Of a stretch of 64,000 bases of DNA, positions 17,228 through 26,442 are shown in pieces. The stretch is from a bacterium (GTDB lineage Bacteria; Bacillota; Bacilli; Lactobacillales; Streptococcaceae). Position numbers and translations under genes: made by a program. The first letter of the stretch is position 1. Each line of letters starts with the position of its first letter. The notes beneath the pieces were generated by a model. The model saw only the letters and a list, made by a program, of their open reading frames with translations. It did no database searches and was not told the origin of the DNA. The stretch spans positions 606,334 to 670,333 of the forward strand of contig CAJNCG010000001.1 of assembly GCA_905221205.1 (NCBI GenBank), given 5' to 3'.

Positions 17228-17266
17228 TTTTTTATTTATTTTTTAAACAAGCTTCTAGCCTGTTTT

Positions 17267-17278
17267 TGAAACGTTTCA
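17267..17278. promoter_or_regulatory. LacI-type operator, distal
   Basis: A second identical TGAAACGTTTCA, 51 nt (about five helical turns) from the proximal copy and 13 nt after the -10. This spacing would let one tetrameric or two dimeric repressors loop or cooperate. Confidence 0.7.
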
Positions 17279-17290
17279 TTTATTGATTAT

Positions 17291-17319
17291 ATTATAACAG
17301 CGCTTTCATTAATTGTCAA
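17291..17319 (-). promoter_or_regulatory. Consensus promoter of the sucrose/FOS operon
   Basis: On the minus strand TTGACA (17319-17314), 17-nt spacer, TATAAT (17296-17291): a perfect sigma-A promoter. The spacer carries TGAAAGCGCTGTTA, a near match to a CcpA cre site. The promoter begins 7 nt after the regulator's stop codon. Confidence 0.85.
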
Positions 17320-17326
17320 GCGCTTT

Positions 17327-18322
17327 TTAAATTTTTTTTGTTGTTTTATCTCCCCAAAAGTATGTGGGAATTACGATTCGTTTTTCTAAAATATCTTCCT
17401 TCTTAATCATTTTCAATATCATTACAACAGATTCTTTTGCCATCATCTTAATATCTTGAACTATTGTGGACACTAGATAAGATTGATCGACAGAAGTTTT
17501 TAAACCATCAAATCCAATTATCTGGTAATCTTCAGGTGCTATTTTCCCCAGTTGTTTCATGATACTAATAACTCTCAGAGCCATCATATCATTTATTGTA
17601 AATATACCATCTATTTCTTTATGAGATTGTAAAAAAATTCTTATCTGATCTTCAGGATTTACTAAAGGTTCTTTCATTTCAAAATTATAGACTTCAGCTC
17701 CTAATTCTTTAGCTTTTTCTCTGAATCCTTTACCTCTGAGTATAGTCTCATTCTCATACATATTAATTGAACCAATAAAAGCAAGATGCTTATTATCCCT
17801 TCTAACCAGTTCCTCTGCTGCAGTTTGTCCTCCTTTGTAATTTGCTGAAGTAACATAGCATACATTTTCCGAAAAATGCCTATCTATACTTACAAACGGT
17901 AAATCAGATAAAATATATTTGTCAATATCAGAATATGTAATGCCAATAATTCCATCTACTTTATTTTGCTTCAACATTTCGATATATTCAATTTCATTTT
18001 GTGAATCGCTATCAGCGTTACAAATAAATAATTTATAATTATATTTTAATAACTCTTTCTCAACATGATAAGCAAACTCCGAGAAAAACGGATGCCAGAT
18101 GCTCGGAATAATCAAAGCGATAGTTTCTGTTCTATTCCTTTTCATACCTCGAGCATAATTATCAGGGATATAGTCCAATGTTTTTATAGCCCTTTGAACT
18201 TTCCTTAAAGTTACTTCCTTAATTCCTTTTTCTTTATTAATCACACGTGAAACTGTTCCAACGCTAACCCCTGCTTCTAAAGCCACATCTTTCATGGTAA
18301 TTGATTTTCTTTGTTCTACCAT
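17327..18322 (-). CDS. LacI-family regulator of the sucrose/FOS operon
   Basis: A protein of 331 residues with N-terminal HTH SITMKDVALEAGVSVGTVSRVIN and hinge DNYARGMKRNRTE, then the sugar-binding-like effector domain. Its gene ends at the operon promoter, and the two TGAAACGTTTCA palindromes there are obvious targets. It corresponds to SusR of the pneumococcal sus locus by position and domain. The RBS AAAGGAGG is strong. Confidence 0.88.
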   Translation of the reverse strand: MVEQRKSITMKDVALEAGVSVGTVSRVINKEKGIKEVTLRKVQRAIKTLDYIPDNYARGMKRNRTETIALIIPSIWHPFFSEFAYHVEKELLKYNYKLFICNADSDSQNEIEYIEMLKQNKVDGIIGITYSDIDKYILSDLPFVSIDRHFSENVCYVTSANYKGGQTAAEELVRRDNKHLAFIGSINMYENETILRGKGFREKAKELGAEVYNFEMKEPLVNPEDQIRIFLQSHKEIDGIFTINDMMALRVISIMKQLGKIAPEDYQIIGFDGLKTSVDQSYLVSTIVQDIKMMAKESVVMILKMIKKEDILEKRIVIPTYFWGDKTTKKI

Positions 18323-18341
18323 ATTTTAACCTCCTTTCAAT

Positions 18342-18371
18342 ATATAGTATCATGCAAACGCTTTTTTATCA
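18342..18371 (-). promoter_or_regulatory. Promoter of the LacI regulator with cre-like spacer
   Basis: On the minus strand TTGATA, 17-nt spacer, TACTAT. The spacer contains AAAGCGTTTGCA, which fits a cre or LacI-type half-palindrome, so catabolite control or autoregulation is likely. Confidence 0.5.
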
Positions 18372-18449
18372 ACTATTTCTCAATCATTTTTGGTCAGATC
18401 ATTTTTCCCATCATAAATCAAATCACTCCAAGTAGCTTTTGAGCCCCCA

Positions 18450-18500
18450 TGGATAGACATCTACATACAATAGAAAAAACCTTGATTTCAAGACTTTTTT
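18450..18500. repeat. Attachment-like direct repeat, copy 3 (diverged)
   Basis: CATCTACATACAATAGAAAA followed by ACCTTGATTTCAAGACTTTTTT aligns with copies 1 and 2; the tRNA-derived GTAGGGGG part is degraded to GGATAGA. It also serves as terminator for the GNAT gene on the minus strand. Confidence 0.6.
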
Positions 18501-18505
18501 CCTTT

Positions 18506-18994
18506 CTATCTCCCCTTTTTCATAATGTATTTTCGGTCTGGTTCTTCAATGGTTTGAACGATTTCAAATCCTTCTTTTTGGTAAAGCTTGTAAGCTGTTT
18601 GATTTGCCTCGAAGACATTTAGAGAAATAGTATCTATATCTTCATTTTCAAAGGCCAAACTAAGAAATTCCCTTAAAGCCTGGCTACCTAAGCCCTGCCC
18701 CTGTTTCTGGGGGTTGATAAAAAAGCGTCCGATATGAAGATTTCTCTCTTCTAGTCTGATTTTCTGGATAAGCCCGACAAACTCTTGTTCATCAAAGATT
18801 GAAAAGATTCCTTCCAAATCTTGCAAGGCTTGAATTGTTAAGGGAAAAGGAATCATTGTTCCCATCCATTGTTCCTGAAAAGTTTTTCCAAGGGAATTGG
18901 ACCATTGACATACGAGCCGGGCATTTTCTGTGCTCACATTTTCTTCAAAACGAATTGTCATCTTGACCTCACTATCTGGTTTATGTTTCTCCAT
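18506..18994 (-). CDS. GNAT-family N-acetyltransferase
   Basis: A protein of 162 residues from the ATG at 18994 behind AGGAG; a downstream ATG at 18961 with its own GAGG is also possible. The acetyl-CoA motif A is IGRFFINPQKQGQGLGSQAL (Q-x-x-G-x-G/A) and motif B NVFEANQTAYKLYQKEGFE. Substrate unknown. A longer open frame upstream overlaps the divergent prepilin peptidase gene and is not credible. The two genes diverge with starts only about 36 nt apart. Confidence 0.82.
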   Translation of the reverse strand: MEKHKPDSEVKMTIRFEENVSTENARLVCQWSNSLGKTFQEQWMGTMIPFPLTIQALQDLEGIFSIFDEQEFVGLIQKIRLEERNLHIGRFFINPQKQGQGLGSQALREFLSLAFENEDIDTISLNVFEANQTAYKLYQKEGFEIVQTIEEPDRKYIMKKGR

Positions 18995-19030
18995 TATACT
19001 ACTTCTCCTATTTTTTACGAATAGATAAGT

Positions 19031-19690
19031 ATGATTGATATTTATTTTTTTCTTATCGGGAGTATTTTCGCTTCCTTTCTCGGTTTGGTCATTGATCGTT
19101 TTCCTGAGCAATCCATTATCCGACCGGCTAGTCATTGTGATTCTTGTCAGACTCGCTTGCATCCCTTAGATTTGATTCCGATCATCTCTCAAGTAATTGG
19201 TCGCTTTCGCTGTCGCTACTGCAAGGTTCGCTATCCTGTCTGGTATGCTCTCTTTGAACTAGGCTTAGGACTCCTCTTTCTGGTCTGGTCTTTGGGATTG
19301 CTATCCTTGGGACAAATCATCCTCATCACTGCTGGCTTAACCTTGGGCATCTACGACTTTCGCCATCAAGAATATCCCTTACTGGTCTGGATGACTTTCC
19401 ACCTAATCCTCATGGCTTTCTGTGGTTGGAATCTGATCATGGTCTTCTTCCTTGTCCTTGGAATTTTAGCTCATTTTATCGATATCCGCATGGGTGCAGG
19501 GGATTTTCTCTTTCTTGCTTCTTGCGCTCTCGTCTTTAGTGCGACTGAACTACTGATCTTGATTCAATTCGCTTCTGCGACGGGCATCCTGGCCTTTCTC
19601 CTGCAAAAGAAAAAGGAAAGACTTCCTTTCGTGCCTTTCCTCTTACTTGCTGCTTGTGTGATTATTTTTGGTAAGCTACTACTTGTTTGA
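19031..19690 (+). CDS. cclA: Prepilin peptidase of the competence pseudopilus
   Basis: An inner-membrane aspartyl protease (PilD/ComC family) of 219 residues that cleaves and N-methylates ComG-type prepilins for DNA uptake. It has the zinc-type tetracysteine cytoplasmic domain (CDSC ... CRYC) and catalytic Asp motifs [10 protein letters not shown] and MGAGDF, with about seven to eight membrane helices. The corresponding pneumococcal gene is cclA. The last 29 nt overlap the 3' end of trpA on the opposite strand. Confidence 0.93.
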   Translation: MIDIYFFLIGSIFASFLGLVIDRFPEQSIIRPASHCDSCQTRLHPLDLIPIISQVIGRFRCRYCKVRYPVWYALFELGLGLLFLVWSLGLLSLGQIILITAGLTLGIYDFRHQEYPLLVWMTFHLILMAFCGWNLIMVFFLVLGILAHFIDIRMGAGDFLFLASCALVFSATELLILIQFASATGILAFLLQKKKERLPFVPFLLLAACVIIFGKLLLV

Positions 19691-20438
19691 TAAAGTCCTC
19701 AATCGGCTCTCCTTTGTGGAGAGCTTTTACTATTTTCGAACCGACGATAACGCCATCTGATACCGCATTGAAACGTTCTACATCTTCTTGACTAGACACA
19801 CCAAAACCTGTCAAGACTGGTATGTCGGCTACTTGATGCAATTGTGCCAAATGCTTGTCCAAATCTGCACGGTAATTTCCTGATTTTCCTGTCACCCCAT
19901 TGATGGCAACAGCATAGACGAATCCTTCTGCTCCCTTGATCAACTCTTTTTGGCGCTCAATCCCTGTTGTCAAACTAACTAGGGGAATCAAGGCGATGTC
20001 TGTGTCTGCCAAAAATGGCTCTACAAAGTTGGCATGCTCATGAGGCAGGTCTGGGATAATCAAGCCCTTAACCGCTGTATCTGCCAAATCTTTGACAAAG
20101 TTCTCCACACCGTACTGAAAGAGGGGATTGAAGTAGGTCATGATGACAAGCGGAACTTCTGTTTCAATGGTTTTCAAAGTTTCAACCAAAGCCTGGGTCG
20201 AAGTCCCCTGAGCTAGACTGCGCAAGCCTGCTTCTTCGATAACAGGTCCATCTGCAACAGGGTCTGAAAAGGGAATACCCACTTCAATAGCCGAAACACC
20301 CAAATCTTCTAAAAAGTGGATTGTTTCAGCGAGTCCATCCAAACCTTTCTCGTGGTCTCCAGCCATGATATAGGGAACGAAAATTCCTTTTCCAGCTGCT
20401 TTGATAGCATTCAATTTTTCTGTTAGTGTCTTAGGCAT
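19662..20438 (-). CDS. trpA: Tryptophan synthase alpha subunit
   Basis: It cleaves indole-3-glycerol phosphate; indole is channelled to TrpB. It has 258 residues, a TIM barrel with catalytic Glu in [10 protein letters not shown] and Asp in DPVADGP; the phosphate-binding [10 protein letters not shown] loop and [10 protein letters not shown] are intact. The ATG at 20438 overlaps the end of trpB (CATGCCTAA), indicating translational coupling. It is the last gene of trpEGDCFBA. Confidence 0.96.
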   Translation of the reverse strand: MPKTLTEKLNAIKAAGKGIFVPYIMAGDHEKGLDGLAETIHFLEDLGVSAIEVGIPFSDPVADGPVIEEAGLRSLAQGTSTQALVETLKTIETEVPLVIMTYFNPLFQYGVENFVKDLADTAVKGLIIPDLPHEHANFVEPFLADTDIALIPLVSLTTGIERQKELIKGAEGFVYAVAINGVTGKSGNYRADLDKHLAQLHQVADIPVLTGFGVSSQEDVERFNAVSDGVIVGSKIVKALHKGEPIEDFIKQVVAYQK

Positions 20439-21654
20439 GAGCTTCTCCCTTCTTTGCTGCATCTGCTTCCAAGCGGTCCTTGACTTGAACTACATCCTTG
20501 TCCCCACGTCCAGATAGGCAGACAATCATAGACTTGTCTGGTCCGAGTTCTTTGGCTAATTTCACTGCGAAGGCAATTGCATGGCTAGATTCCAAGGCTG
20601 GGATAATCCCTTCCACGCGAGACAAGAGTTGGAATCCTTCCAAGGCTTCCTCGTCTGTCACAGGAACATAGCTGGCACGCTTGATATCGTTGTAGTGAGA
20701 ATGTTCTGGACCGATACCAGGGTAGTCCAAACCTGCTGAGATAGAGAAGGCTTCAAGAATTTGACCATGAGCATCTTGGAGAACATCCATGAGGGAACCG
20801 TGAAGGACACCCGGACGACCCTTGGTCAAGGTAGCTGCGTGATGCTCTGTATCCACACCAAGTCCTGCCGCTTCAGCTCCATACATAGCTACAGACTCAT
20901 CTTCTACAAATGGATGGAAGAGACCGATGGCATTGGAGCCACCACCGACACAGGCTACTAGGGCATCTGGTAAATCTTGACCTGTCAAGTCACGGTACTG
21001 TTGTTTGGCTTCTCGACCAATGACACTTTGGAAGTCACGGACGATTTCTGGGAATGGATGAGGTCCCAAGGCAGAACCAAGGATATAATGGGTATCATCG
21101 ATATTCGCTACCCATGAACGAAGGGCTGCATTGACCGCATCCTTGAGTACGCGCGAACCATCTGTCACAGCCTCAACCTTGGCTCCTAAAAGTTCCATAC
21201 GGAAGACATTAAGGGCTTGGCGTTTGACATCTTCCTCACCCATGTAGATGGTACATTCCATGTTAAAGAGGGCCGCAGCTGTTGCAGTTGCTACACCGTG
21301 CTGACCAGCACCAGTTTCAGCGATGATTTTCTTTTTGCCCATACGTTTAGCTAGGAGAACTTGTCCCAAGGCATTGTTAATCTTGTGAGCCCCTGTATGG
21401 TTAAGGTCTTCCCGTTTGAGATAAATCTTGGCTCCGCCGATATGCTGGGTCAAGTTTTTTGCGTAGTAAAGGGGAGTTTCACGTCCCACATACTGGCGCA
21501 AAAGTTGGTTCAATTCCTCTTGGAAACTTGGGTCTGCCTGACTTTCACGATAAGCCTTCTCCAACTCCAAAACTGCTGTCATCAATGTTTCTGGGACGAA
21601 ACGTCCGCCGAATTTTCCGTAAAATCCATCTTTATTTGGTTCTTGATATGTCAT
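20431..21654 (-). CDS. trpB: Tryptophan synthase beta subunit (operon copy)
   Basis: A PLP enzyme of 407 residues that condenses indole with serine. The PLP-Lys is in HTGAHKINN, the catalytic Glu in ETGAGQHG, and the phosphate cup is GGGSNAIG. Its stop overlaps the trpA start and its start overlaps the trpF end by 23 nt. This is the canonical, TrpA-partnered copy; a diverged paralogue lies at 26443. Confidence 0.96.
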   Translation of the reverse strand: MTYQEPNKDGFYGKFGGRFVPETLMTAVLELEKAYRESQADPSFQEELNQLLRQYVGRETPLYYAKNLTQHIGGAKIYLKREDLNHTGAHKINNALGQVLLAKRMGKKKIIAETGAGQHGVATATAAALFNMECTIYMGEEDVKRQALNVFRMELLGAKVEAVTDGSRVLKDAVNAALRSWVANIDDTHYILGSALGPHPFPEIVRDFQSVIGREAKQQYRDLTGQDLPDALVACVGGGSNAIGLFHPFVEDESVAMYGAEAAGLGVDTEHHAATLTKGRPGVLHGSLMDVLQDAHGQILEAFSISAGLDYPGIGPEHSHYNDIKRASYVPVTDEEALEGFQLLSRVEGIIPALESSHAIAFAVKLAKELGPDKSMIVCLSGRGDKDVVQVKDRLEADAAKKGEAHA

Positions 21655-22231
21655 TCTTTGCCCTCTCTATAAATCTTCTAATCTTTTCCTTATCTTTTTG
21701 TCCATCTGTCTCCACTCCGCTTGATACATCGACTGCATAGGGAGTAAAGTGTTGAATTGCTTTTGCTACATTGTCTTCATTAAGCCCACCTGCGATAAAG
21801 AAGGGCTGAGCTAATCCCGTCGTATCCAGTTGGCCCCAGTCAAAGGTCTGGCCACTCCCTGCCACAGGGGCATCAAAGAGGAGATAATCTGCCTGAGAAT
21901 TGGGCACATGCCCATCTCCATCCACCTGCACCGCCTGAATGCTAGCACAAGGCAAATCCTCAAACAAATCATCCTCCACCTGACTGTGAACTTGAACCAA
22001 GTCCAAGCCAACTTTGTCAATCGCTTCTAGCAATTCTGCCCGACTTGGTGAAACAAATACGCCAACCTTTTTTACATCTGCAGGAATGAGCTTTGCCAGC
22101 TCAGCAGCCTTTTCCAAGGTCACCTGTCTTTTACTAGGTGAGAAAACAAAACCGATGTAGTCTGCTCCTGCTAAAACGGCTGTCTCTACCGCTTCTTTGG
22201 TCGATAGTCCACAAATCTTAACCTTTGTCAA
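21632..22231 (-). CDS. trpF: Phosphoribosylanthranilate isomerase
   Basis: It isomerises PRA to CdRP. It has 199 residues, a TIM barrel with the general-base Cys in KVKICGLS and general-acid Asp in [12 protein letters not shown] choose a TTG start at 22231, located 7 nt after GGAG and inside the last codons of trpC; upstream frame extension is antisense-like and not credible. The rare TTG start may lower TrpF synthesis relative to its neighbours. Confidence 0.92.
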   Translation of the reverse strand: MTKVKICGLSTKEAVETAVLAGADYIGFVFSPSKRQVTLEKAAELAKLIPADVKKVGVFVSPSRAELLEAIDKVGLDLVQVHSQVEDDLFEDLPCASIQAVQVDGDGHVPNSQADYLLFDAPVAGSGQTFDWGQLDTTGLAQPFFIAGGLNEDNVAKAIQHFTPYAVDVSSGVETDGQKDKEKIRRFIERAKNDISRTK

Positions 22232-22985
22232 TCTGCAACTCCTTGATTCTCTGGGCCACATCTTCTGCCTGCATGAGAGCTGTCCCAACTAAAATTCCGT
22301 TAAAGTATGGTGCTACTCGTTCCGCATCCTGCCCTGTGAAAATGGCAGATTCAGAAATGTAATAGCGACCTTCCTCAAAGCGCTGGGCCAAGTCTACACT
22401 GGTCTGCAAATCGACTTCAAAGGTGGTCAAGTTGCGGTTGTTGACCCCAATAATCTCCGCACCAAGTCTGTGGGCCACTTCAAGTTCAGCTAGATTGTGA
22501 GTCTCCACTAAGACTTCCAAACTAAGCTCTGTCGCGTAGTCATAGAGTTCCTTGAGGCGTTCTTCTGACAAGGCAGCGACAATGAGCAAGATAACTGTCG
22601 CACCTGCATTGCGAGCACGGATGATTTGCTTTTCATCGATGATAAAATCCTTGTTGAGCGTTGGAATGTTTACCTGACTGGAAATCTCCCGTAGATAATC
22701 CAAATGTCCTTTAAAGAAAACTTCATCTGTCAAAACCGAAATCATCACTGCACCATTTGCTTCATAAGTCTGGGCCTGTTGCACAATATCTACATCGAGA
22801 TTGATATCTCCCAGACTAGGGCTAGCTTTCTTGACCTCAGCGATTACCTGCAAACGGTCTTGGTGATTCTTCAAAAATTCAGCCAAGCGATAGGTCTGGC
22901 GCAGGGGCTGGATTTCCTCCAGCTCCATCTGCTCAACCTCACGCGCCTTCTGATCCAAGATTCGTGCTAAAAATTCCTGACTCAT
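22218..22985 (-). CDS. trpC: Indole-3-glycerol phosphate synthase
   Basis: It closes the indole ring with decarboxylation of CdRP. It has 255 residues, with the catalytic Lys in [19 protein letters not shown], and [13 protein letters not shown]; the phosphate motif [10 protein letters not shown] is intact. It overlaps trpD by 4 nt (ATGA) and trpF by 14 nt. Confidence 0.95.
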   Translation of the reverse strand: MSQEFLARILDQKAREVEQMELEEIQPLRQTYRLAEFLKNHQDRLQVIAEVKKASPSLGDINLDVDIVQQAQTYEANGAVMISVLTDEVFFKGHLDYLREISSQVNIPTLNKDFIIDEKQIIRARNAGATVILLIVAALSEERLKELYDYATELSLEVLVETHNLAELEVAHRLGAEIIGVNNRNLTTFEVDLQTSVDLAQRFEEGRYYISESAIFTGQDAERVAPYFNGILVGTALMQAEDVAQRIKELQIDKG

Positions 22986-23986
22986 TTTTGGTACTCCTGT
23001 AACAGTCTGAGTTTTTCAAGGGCCTTGCCACTAGCAATCACTTGACGGGCCAAGGCAACTCCTTCCTTGATGCTATCAACCTTACCATTAGCATAGAAAC
23101 CAAGACCAGCATTCAAGACTGTAGTTTCCAAGAATGGACTTGGTTCGTTTTTAAGAACGCTGAGCAAAATCTCTGCATTTTCCTGAGCATTGCCTCCACG
23201 AATATCTTCGATAGCGTAGCGTTCCATCCCCAAATCCTCTGGAGTAAAGCTTGACAAGGTGATTTCGCCATTCTCAAGAAGTGCAATCTTGGTTGTTCCA
23301 TTCAAACCAGCTTCATCCAACCCTTCTGGTCCAGCAACTACGATGGCACGTTTGCGACTCATATTTTTCAAAACCTGAGCTGTACTTTCTAGAAGTTCTG
23401 GACGACTAATTCCAAGAAGTTGTGTTTCCAAGGCCATTGGGTGAATCAGGGGACCAGTCAAGTTCATGATCGTTGGAATTCCCAATTCCAAACGAGCTGG
23501 CATGATGTATTTCATGGCTGGGTGCATATTTTTAGCAAAGAGAAAGACGATGCCAGTTTTATCAAAGACCTTACCAAGTTCAGCTGGTTTGAGATCTAAA
23601 TTGATACCCAAGGCTTCTAGGACATCTGCAGAGCCAGATTTAGAAGAAATTGAACGGTTACCGTGTTTTGCCATATGAACACCGCCACCAGCCAAAACAA
23701 AGGCCGCAGTTGTCGAAATGTTAAAGCTGAAAGACTTGTCGCCTCCTGTACCACAGTTGTCCATGGCATCATGAATCTCAGTTGGAATATGTTGGGCATG
23801 TCCTCTCATGACTTGGGCAATGGCTGTGCGCTCTTCAGGTGTTTCCCCCTTCATCTTAAGGGCCAAGAGGAGAGAAGCAATCTGCGCTTCGGTTACACGC
23901 CCAGTCACGATACGCTCAATGACATCCGTCATTTCCACACCTGATAAATTTTCAAATTTTGCTAGTTTTTCAATAATCTCTTTCAT
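22982..23986 (-). CDS. trpD: Anthranilate phosphoribosyltransferase
   Basis: It transfers phosphoribose from PRPP to anthranilate. It has 334 residues; the PRPP motif [17 protein letters not shown], Mg-binding [20 protein letters not shown] and anthranilate-site PLIHPM are all present. It is 10 nt from trpG, which in this organism is a separate gene rather than fused. Confidence 0.96.
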   Translation of the reverse strand: MKEIIEKLAKFENLSGVEMTDVIERIVTGRVTEAQIASLLLALKMKGETPEERTAIAQVMRGHAQHIPTEIHDAMDNCGTGGDKSFSFNISTTAAFVLAGGGVHMAKHGNRSISSKSGSADVLEALGINLDLKPAELGKVFDKTGIVFLFAKNMHPAMKYIMPARLELGIPTIMNLTGPLIHPMALETQLLGISRPELLESTAQVLKNMSRKRAIVVAGPEGLDEAGLNGTTKIALLENGEITLSSFTPEDLGMERYAIEDIRGGNAQENAEILLSVLKNEPSPFLETTVLNAGLGFYANGKVDSIKEGVALARQVIASGKALEKLRLLQEYQK

Positions 23987-23996
23987 CCTAGTTTCC

Positions 23997-24563
23997 TCAC
24001 TTTACAACATTCTCGATAAAATTCCGAATAGAAGACAAGCCGTCAGGCGTTCCGATACTTTCTGGATGGTACTGGAAGCCATAAATTGGAAGGGTTTTGT
24101 GTTGAATTCCCATAATAGCTTGGTCATCAGTCGAACGAGCTGTCACTTCAAACTCTTCTGGCATTTCTTCAATCAAAATACTGTGGTAACGCATGACCGC
24201 ACGGCCATCCTCAATGCCTTGATACAAAACAGATGGCGCTTCAAAGCTGATATTACTCTGTTTCCCATGCATAACTTTTGGAGCCAAGCCTAGCTTCCCA
24301 CCAAAGACTTCTGCGATGGCTTGGTGACCCAAACAAATCCCTAGAATCGGCTTCTTGCCTGCAAAGTCACGAATCATATCTTCCATCTTTCCAGCATCAA
24401 CTGGCCAACCAGGACCCGGAGAAAAGACCAGACCATCTGCTTTTTCAGCTTCTTCATACAGCTTGGGATCATCATTTCTCAAGACCTGCACTTCTGCAAA
24501 ATTCCCAATGTACTGCGCCAAGTTATAGGTAAAAGAATCATAGTTGTCAATCAATAAAATCAT
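23997..24563 (-). CDS. trpG: Anthranilate synthase glutamine amidotransferase subunit
   Basis: It provides ammonia for TrpE by hydrolysing glutamine. It has 188 residues; the class I triad is the Cys in GICLGHQ and the His-Glu in FQYHPESIG, and the oxyanion motif is SPGPGWP. The ATG overlaps the trpE stop (ATGA). It could also serve PabB if no separate PabA exists, as in Bacillus; that is inference. Confidence 0.95.
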   Translation of the reverse strand: MILLIDNYDSFTYNLAQYIGNFAEVQVLRNDDPKLYEEAEKADGLVFSPGPGWPVDAGKMEDMIRDFAGKKPILGICLGHQAIAEVFGGKLGLAPKVMHGKQSNISFEAPSVLYQGIEDGRAVMRYHSILIEEMPEEFEVTARSTDDQAIMGIQHKTLPIYGFQYHPESIGTPDGLSSIRNFIENVVK

Positions 24564-25921
24564 GGTCTTAGTTCTCCAATTCTAGTCATAGATTTTGCCT
24601 TATTAATGGTTTCTTGGTATTCGTTTTTTGCGATGGAGTCGTAGACAATCCCTGCCCCAGCCTGTACATAGGCTGTTTGATTTTTGAGAATCATAGTTCG
24701 GATGGCGATGGCGAAATCCATATCACCCGTCGCAGACAAGTAGCCGATTGCTCCTGCGTATACACCACGTTTTTCCGTTTCCAGTTCATAGATGCGTCTC
24801 ATAGCCCGAATCTTTGGTGCTCCTGAAACTGTTCCAGCTGGAAGTGTTGATTTCAAGGCATCCATGGCAGTGAGTTCTGGAAGTAAACGCCCCTTGACCA
24901 CGCTGGTCAAATGCATAACATAACGGAAGAGCTCCACTTCCATATATTTGGTAACTTGGACACTTGCCGTTTCAGAGATGCGACCGATATCATTGCGTCC
25001 CAAGTCTACCAACATCCGATGTTCTGCTGTTTCCTTCTCATCAGACAGGAGGTCTGTCGCCAAAGCCTTGTCTTCTTCATCCGTAGCCCCTCTTGGTCGT
25101 GTACCGGCAATCGGATTGGTTGTCACGATGCCATTTTTAACAGAAACCAAACTTTCAGGACTAGCTCCGATGATTTGATAATCCCCAAAATCATAGAAAT
25201 AGAGATAATTAGATGGATTGGTCACGCGAAGATTTCTGTAGAAGTCAAATGGATTGCCAGTAACTTCTGCTGAGAAGCGTTGACTGAGTACGCATTGGAA
25301 CATATCTCCGTTACGAATCAAGTCGCGAGCGGTTTCCACCATTTCCTCAAACTTCTGAGGAGCAATGTGCGGTTTGAAGTCCAGCGGAGATAAATCCAAG
25401 TCTTCAAATTCATTCGGAGCAAGGATGCGTAATTCCTCAAGCACTTGGTTCAAGGCTTTTTCCAAGTCTTCTTGACTACGCTCGCTGTAGAGAGCATCCT
25501 CGATAACATGGATTTTTTCCTTCTTGTGGTCAAAGACCATGTAACTCTCATAGACAAAGAAATGCATGTCTGGCGTCCCAATGGTATCTTGAGGGATTTG
25601 ACCAATTTCTTCATAGAGCGAAATCATATCGTAACCAACAAAGCCAATAGCTCCCCCACCAAAAGGTAGATCTGAATGGTGCTGGCTCTTATGAGTCACT
25701 TCATAAAGGAAATCCAAAGGATCACGATCAATCACTTGACCATTTTGATAAAGGACTCCATTTTCAAACTTAATCTCAAAAACTGGATTATAGGCTAGGA
25801 TAGAAAAACGAGCTGTTTCCTTGTCTCTCGGAATACTTTCTAAGATAACCTTGTGTTGCCCCTTTAGGCGCATATAAGCCAAGATTGGTGATAAGACATC
25901 TCCATGAATGATTCGTTCCAT
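24560..25921 (-). CDS. trpE: Anthranilate synthase component I
   Basis: It converts chorismate to anthranilate. It has 453 residues, with the Trp feedback site near the N-terminus (ILESIPRDKE, the LLES-type element) and the chorismate-binding domain with GASPESLV, AGTRPRG and VSGAPKIRAM. The start at 25921 follows AAAGGGAAATACA. It is the first gene of the operon, 270 nt downstream of a Trp T-box terminator. Confidence 0.96.
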   Translation of the reverse strand: MERIIHGDVLSPILAYMRLKGQHKVILESIPRDKETARFSILAYNPVFEIKFENGVLYQNGQVIDRDPLDFLYEVTHKSQHHSDLPFGGGAIGFVGYDMISLYEEIGQIPQDTIGTPDMHFFVYESYMVFDHKKEKIHVIEDALYSERSQEDLEKALNQVLEELRILAPNEFEDLDLSPLDFKPHIAPQKFEEMVETARDLIRNGDMFQCVLSQRFSAEVTGNPFDFYRNLRVTNPSNYLYFYDFGDYQIIGASPESLVSVKNGIVTTNPIAGTRPRGATDEEDKALATDLLSDEKETAEHRMLVDLGRNDIGRISETASVQVTKYMEVELFRYVMHLTSVVKGRLLPELTAMDALKSTLPAGTVSGAPKIRAMRRIYELETEKRGVYAGAIGYLSATGDMDFAIAIRTMILKNQTAYVQAGAGIVYDSIAKNEYQETINKAKSMTRIGELRP

Positions 25922-25985
25922 TGTATTTCCCTTTCAGTTTCTTATTTTTAATTTTTATCTTTTTTCTATTTCCCTTAAATAGTGC

Positions 25986-26079
25986 GGACGGGAGCAACTT
26001 TCTCCGAAATTTCATCCCTAATTTTTGAGCCATGTGTCTCAAAAATTCCGTCCTAGAGAAGCATCTTTGCTTCTCTAGG
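25986..26079 (-). other. Structured RNA segment in the trpE leader
   Basis: On the minus-strand RNA a strong hairpin (CCTAGAGAAGC/GCTTCTCTAGG, 26052-26079) is followed by a domain closed by GGACGG/CCGTCC (26053-26048 with 25991-25986). That domain encloses TTTTTGAG/CTCAAAAA and GGAG/CTCC hairpins. It lies after the T-box terminator and before the trpE RBS. It may be a mobile repeat or a second regulatory element; I do not recognise it. Confidence 0.45.
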
Positions 26080-26194
26080 ATACCACTATGGCTGGAAACA
26101 TCTTTTAGAAACTCACTTCGTTCGTAAATATTCTATAACGACCTATTTATTGAAAATATTTAAAAAATTAATCGCAATATCTGCGGTAAATATA

Positions 26195-26440
26195 TAAAAA
26201 TCCCCACGCAAAATAACTTGCGTGAGGACGAAATTCGCGGTGCCACCTCAATTATAGGATTTCTCCTATCTCTCATTCCTGTCTCAGATACCTCCTGTAA
26301 CAGGCTGTGCGATAAAGGGCACTCCCTTGAGAATTATGTTTTCTTCTCTTGTTTCAGATGGACCCAACCTTACAGCTTTCTCTGCTTGTTTCCAGCAACC
26401 ACAAGCTCTCTATGAGAGAAAGGACTGTAATTTTTCCATC
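26195..26440 (-). promoter_or_regulatory. Tryptophan T-box leader of trpEGDCFBA
   Basis: The minus strand has the T-box core AGGTGGCACCGCG (around 26236-26248) and a terminator CACGCAA/TTGCGTG with T-run (26195-26227). Stem I is closed by GATGG/CCATC with TTACAG/CTGTAA above the specifier loop, where TGG (Trp) sits just before GTCCATC. Uncharged tRNA-Trp would stabilise the antiterminator. Stem I begins 3 nt after the stop codon of the upstream trpB paralogue. Confidence 0.88.
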
Positions 26441-26442
26441 TA

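Noticed and set aside
9998..18500. Prophage
   Set aside because: No phage structural, replication or lysis genes are present; only an integrase remnant and metabolic modules, so genomic island fits better.
18995..19162. Upstream extension of the GNAT gene
   Set aside because: It overlaps the start of the divergent prepilin peptidase gene and lacks an RBS; the ATG at 18994 has AGGAG.
23808..24293. 161-residue plus-strand frame over trpD/trpG
   Set aside because: Entirely antisense to two well-supported trp genes, without RBS or motif; a shadow of their codon bias.
25788..26042. 84-residue open frame overlapping the trpE start on the minus strand
   Set aside because: It runs through the structured leader and into trpE in another frame, has a repetitive Lys-rich composition from A-rich DNA and no RBS; more likely non-coding.
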